64,000 nt of DNA, from NCBI GenBank assembly GCA_947623455.1, contig OX392545.1:25495001-25559000 (forward strand), written 5' to 3'. Below the pieces are notes generated by a model. It saw only the letters and a program-made list of their open reading frames with translations. It was not told the origin of the DNA and searched no databases. The stretch's first letter is position 1, and each line of letters opens with the position of its first letter. Position numbers and translations under genes: made by a program. This stretch comes from Mimachlamys varia. Taxonomy: Eukaryota; Mollusca; Bivalvia; Pectinida; Pectinidae. Below are positions 60,209 through 64,000 of this stretch, piece after piece.

Positions 60209-60724
60209 GGGCCCGCATACATGAAGCCGTTCTCAAGCACAGATTTTGTGCTCAAGTCAATTTTCTTGTTTAGAATAAGATGAAAATAGCATATTTAGAA
60301 TGAGATTGAGAACAGCACCTTAAGAACAAGATAGGGAATAGCACCTTTAGAATGAGATTGAGAATAACACCTTTAGAATGACATTGAGAATAACACCTTT
60401 AGAATGAGATTAAAATAACACCAGTAGAATGAGCTTGATAATAACACTTTTAGAATGAGATTGAGAAGAGCACATTTAGAATTTAGAATAAATTCAAACT
60501 GCACCATATAGCTGTTTAGTCAGTCTTGGACTCGTAACGGCACCTTGATCATGTCAACCACCAAAAGTCAATTGTAAATATTGAGAACAGTATTTCCCTT
60601 CAGATCGATTTTCATTCGTTTTGTCTAGATTTTGTCTAAATAAGACTTTTTAAAGAATGTATAACCTGAACAAAATATTAGACTTGAGCACAGAATCCAT
60701 GTTTGAGCCTGAATACAAACCCAG
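60209..60724. mobile_element. Longer relative of the 51.5-kb MITE with an internal 26-bp tandem repeat
   Basis: The left end GGGCCCGCATACATGAAGCC then GTTCTCAAGCACAG and the right end CTTGAGCACAGAATCCATG... TGAATACAAACCC correspond to the TIRs of 51534-51798. Inside, about 60293-60490, a 26-bp unit (TTTAGAATGAGATTGAGAA then TAACACC) repeats about seven times. The following GCACCATATAGCTGTTT resembles 61862-61880. Confidence 0.6.
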
Positions 60725-62440
60725 AAGCAAATGGCGTTTCTTTAAGACAAAGACACTGATTTGGTGTTAAATGTCAAAATTAAAGTCATTTTGAAATTTT
60801 AACAATAATATGATTTTAAAAACTTGAACTCTGTTGTACAATTAGTAATTTCCTCCCCACCACCCCAACAAAAAAAACCCTAAACAAATACCTTTCACAG
60901 TTTCGCTACAACCTAAATTTTACACACGGTTTTTCATAACTTCGATACCCGTCTCTTTCGGTGCGTGTACCCAGCGCATGTCCTCCCCGTCTTTATTTAG
61001 CCTGGTTTACCGGCGTTAAATCCTCAGAGATAAAAAGTTTACTGAAATTTCATTATCGCAAAGCTTAAAAATAAGGCGATTTGATAAATAAAGTTTTACT
61101 TGACTGTTTTACTGGACCAAAATATCCCGTGTTAAACATAATATTATAACAGTGTATGTTATCTAAGGCCCGTTTCTCAAGACATAACACTGGACATCAT
61201 TTCATCAATACCAGAATAACTCCTATCGCCCCGAGGGTATTAAACGGTAGAATTATTTTGTTTAATCAAATAAGAAGTCTTAAACGTATTGGTATCATAT
61301 TATAGGTATTTCTACCGAGCAAATCAAAGTGACATTTTAAAAATCGAAGGTAACACATGTAATCTTTGTTATCAGCTGAAAGCTAACAATGTGTGATAAC
61401 AACAATACTTAGTTACACATTAGCAACACTGAACAACGCATGCATAGTTAGCTTAACGTAAATTTCCGGCTCATAGTTTTTCGTGATTATAATGAAAAGG
61501 ATATCATAGCTGTTTTTAATGTCATGGTGACCTATTGAAGTTAGTTTCTGTTTTCATGTGTAATTGATACATAAAGTATTAGACTATCACTAACATTCAG
61601 ATTCTCAGTAACACGTGTTCAGATAACACAGCTTAAGCTGTATAAGTGAATATATATTATTTCAATGAATATGCTGAGTTTCTAACATATTTTAGACCCA
61701 CACACATTTACATTCAAAATCTGTACAAGCAATCAATGAAAAATGAAAATCCAGTTAACTACACAATGCTACAGTGTACTGAAAGATGACGTAACACACA
61801 GATATGCTGCACCTTTTAAATTTAGTAATAGATACAGTATGCCGAAAAAATGAATTAAACTGCATCATACAGCTGTTTCGTCCTCATAGGACTCTTCAGT
61901 GATGCTAGGGGCCAAAAAGTGGGAATCGAAAATTTATAAACTTATGTAGGAGCAGAAGGGTCAAATGCGTACAAACCCTTTAATTTTGAATTAAGAATAA
62001 GAATTAGATAAGTTCAATTCAATTTCAAATCATGTACTACGCAAATGTGTAAATTATGTACCGTGAAATATATCAACAGGAATTATTAACTAATGTATCG
62101 TTATGTTTCGCATTGGTTACACGACTGTTTCAGAAAATGGACATGATTGATATTACCAGAGGTGATTTATACCTCACATAAGTATTATGATCGTGTAATG
62201 TGTGTTACAGGACCGTAACAACATTTGCTAAAATATTCTTTGCCTAACGGGACAATTAAGTGAAGTTTGCTTCCTGTTTTATAATATCACCAAATATTTT
62301 ATAAAATTGTAATTCTGTAATCCTTGTGAACTATTCAGACCGATATTTTGACAAAACCAGAGATTTTCCATGCGTTTTTTAATTAATAATACGGGAATCC
62401 TTAATCGTCCAATCCATGCCAATGAGAATAATGAAATGAT
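60725..62440. other. No convincing feature
   Basis: AT-rich. 61855-61900 (AACTGCATCATACAGCTGTTT) resembles 60493-60520, suggesting a short dispersed repeat. Nothing coding. Confidence 0.45.
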
Positions 62441-62602
62441 TAAGAGAATACCGAAGCGTTAACAAAATCATAATACAAACTCAAAATAGATTAAACCAGG
62501 GGCAAAATATGAATAAAGGAAAGATTTACATGGAGACCCTTATAAATGTACAAGTAATAAGACCAGGTGTTCCGGAAGTGTAAGCGTCTTCTGCTGAGGC
62601 AT
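62441..62602 (+). mobile_element. Copy of the GAATACCGAAGCGTC repeat (plus)
   Basis: AAGAGAATACCGAAGCGTTA, AATAGATTAAACCAGGGGC, ATGGAGACCCTTATAAATG and TTCCGGAAGTGTAAGCGTC follow the family order. Confidence 0.75.
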
Positions 62603-64000
62603 ATGTTTACAAACATCCCTGGGCATTTTGACCCCATTGAGCATGCGCAGACCTGCCTCGTGGATGCAATAAATATGACTTCGAAATCAAAGTGCAGCCT
62701 TTCAAATAATATGTCTTTTGGTGAAAGTTAGCATAGCATTATCTCATTACATTCCATGTACATGATGAATCCTGAATTTATTGCATTTTCTTCACGACAT
62801 TTCTAAAGCTGAAATTCGCGACGATTTTTATTTACGTAGTATGGTACAATGTAAAGAGCGAACACGTGTTTAAATTAACAAATTTCTCGCCAGAGGGCCC
62901 CTGTGTGTTCGAGCTTTCAATAACATCTGCTTTTGGTTAGTTTGAATTAAACCGACATATTTTCTCGTGGGATCTTATAATAATCATATATCATAATTGT
63001 TGACAACGTATTTCGTGAATCTAACATACCTTGAAAGAAGTACGTGTAAAATCGAACTCCTCGTGTCCTCAATTAATTTTATATAAACGACAAGACGAAA
63101 GACAGATTCGTTTCAGTTGTTGTTAAATCAGAAAATATTTGATTTTTGCTTGTGTACTTCTTAACATGAAAATACGCATACTGTAGACGGAATTGTTGAC
63201 TATGTCCATTGCTATCCAATACATTTCGTCTGGGATGTTTTTTTCTATTTAACTTTCAAATTAATGTCACATTTTTAAATGATTAATAAAAAACTATAGG
63301 CTAAATACTATAAGCTGACTGGGATAAAATTTAAATAACCAAGACTTTAATATTACTGTCTTGGTACGCTCTCACGGAATTACTGACACAACCATCTTTA
63401 TTAAATGATAGATATCAGGGGTGAGCTGTTCAATGCACGGTTGGCTCAAGTTTACGAAAATATTTAGTATACAATTCTGACAAAATTGAAAGTGAAGTAA
63501 AACGCGAATTTCAATTTCCGATTCTCATCACAAAAATTCCACAGATATCGGTCAATATTCGGAATATTTTATTTAAAATAACAGAGGTTAACTGGTGGAG
63601 ATTTATTTAAATGTCTGCGTCGTGGTTCATTTTGACATGTACTACATATAATGTATTTATGTTGATGACAGAGGAAATAGGCCAGCATATCTTCTTGCCT
63701 CTAGCTTGCAAATATACTGCACATATACACATTACTCATACAAGTGTACAACGTTACGGCCTGGAGTCACCAGGCCCCAGGTGTTCCAAAATGGTGAGCT
63801 TAATAATTATATAAGGATATTTTTTAAACTTAAATATTTCTGACAATTAATAAGTTAAATTTCATTAATTTGCAAATTAATTGCCTCTTCTAAATATGTG
63901 ATGCCAGCAAATTTAGAACCATTTCCGTGGTTCTGTTTTAAAATGAAAGGAGAATTTAAATTTGCGCTAATCACTGATTAAGCTAATCTTTTTTGCATCA
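62603..64000. other. No recognisable feature
   Basis: AT-rich to the right edge. A short dyad CCTGGAGTCACCAGG lies at 63761-63775. No coding exon recognised. Confidence 0.45.

Overview
This is eukaryotic, AT-rich, gene-poor DNA, almost certainly from a mollusc and most likely a bivalve. The evidence is the repeat content: a pearl-like element opening with a GCTCACCTGGCCC hairpin, a (TCCG)n stretch and a 145-bp tandem core; repeat ends reading GGGCCTCTTGTTT; tRNA-derived SINEs with the CTCCGGGTACTCCGG core; many foldback MITEs; and a microsatellite-tailed LINE. No prokaryotic gene organisation, operon or CRISPR array is visible. The species cannot be named from the sequence alone.

Layout. 1-1440: decayed DDE_Tnp_4 (Harbinger-like) transposase on the minus strand, running off the left edge. 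3.5-7.65 kb: piggyBac transposase pseudogene (minus strand) with recognisable introns, a MITE-like insertion and several frameshifts, ending at a CCCTAG/TTAA terminus at 7.65 kb. 7.67-7.93 kb: near-perfect 116-bp palindrome. 8.36-11.25 kb: 42-bp tandem array. 12.6-14.7 kb: pearl-like element with about 13 145-bp units. 15.1-16.3 kb: 52-bp array. 16.47-17.65 kb: the only convincing host coding exon, a Ser/Arg-rich protein with many basophilic-kinase motifs, ending in a consensus splice donor. 19.5-24.2 kb: scattered foldback and TIR elements. 26.5-29.0 kb: a second pearl-like element, then a purine-rich 39-bp array between long direct repeats. 29.0-31.6 kb: 77-bp satellite carrying a 5'-truncated LINE and a SINE. 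34.5-41.4 kb: 6.8-kb array of a 28-bp unit. 42.5-43.5 kb: 25-bp array. 45.8-49.3 kb: 44-bp array. 49.5-60.5 kb: smaller minisatellites, SINEs and MITEs. The rest is unrecognised AT-rich DNA.

Interpretation. Tandem arrays make up roughly 20 kb, about a third of the window. The coding exon at 16.5-17.7 kb is followed by more than 46 kb without a convincing continuation, so much of the window may be intron of that plus-strand gene; this is inference. If so, the plus-strand arrays are striking. The 28-bp and 44-bp units each carry a 5'-splice-site-like motif (AAGGTAAC; ATGGTGAGTAT). The 25-bp unit carries a complete 3'-splice-site-like module (branch-like CTATAAC, pyrimidine tract, TACAG/TATAG). 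Separately, most 145-bp units of the pearl-like element carry a palindrome of two TCAAGGTCA sites, the monomeric nuclear-receptor (ERR/FTZ-F1 type) consensus. These are the two most unusual features found.
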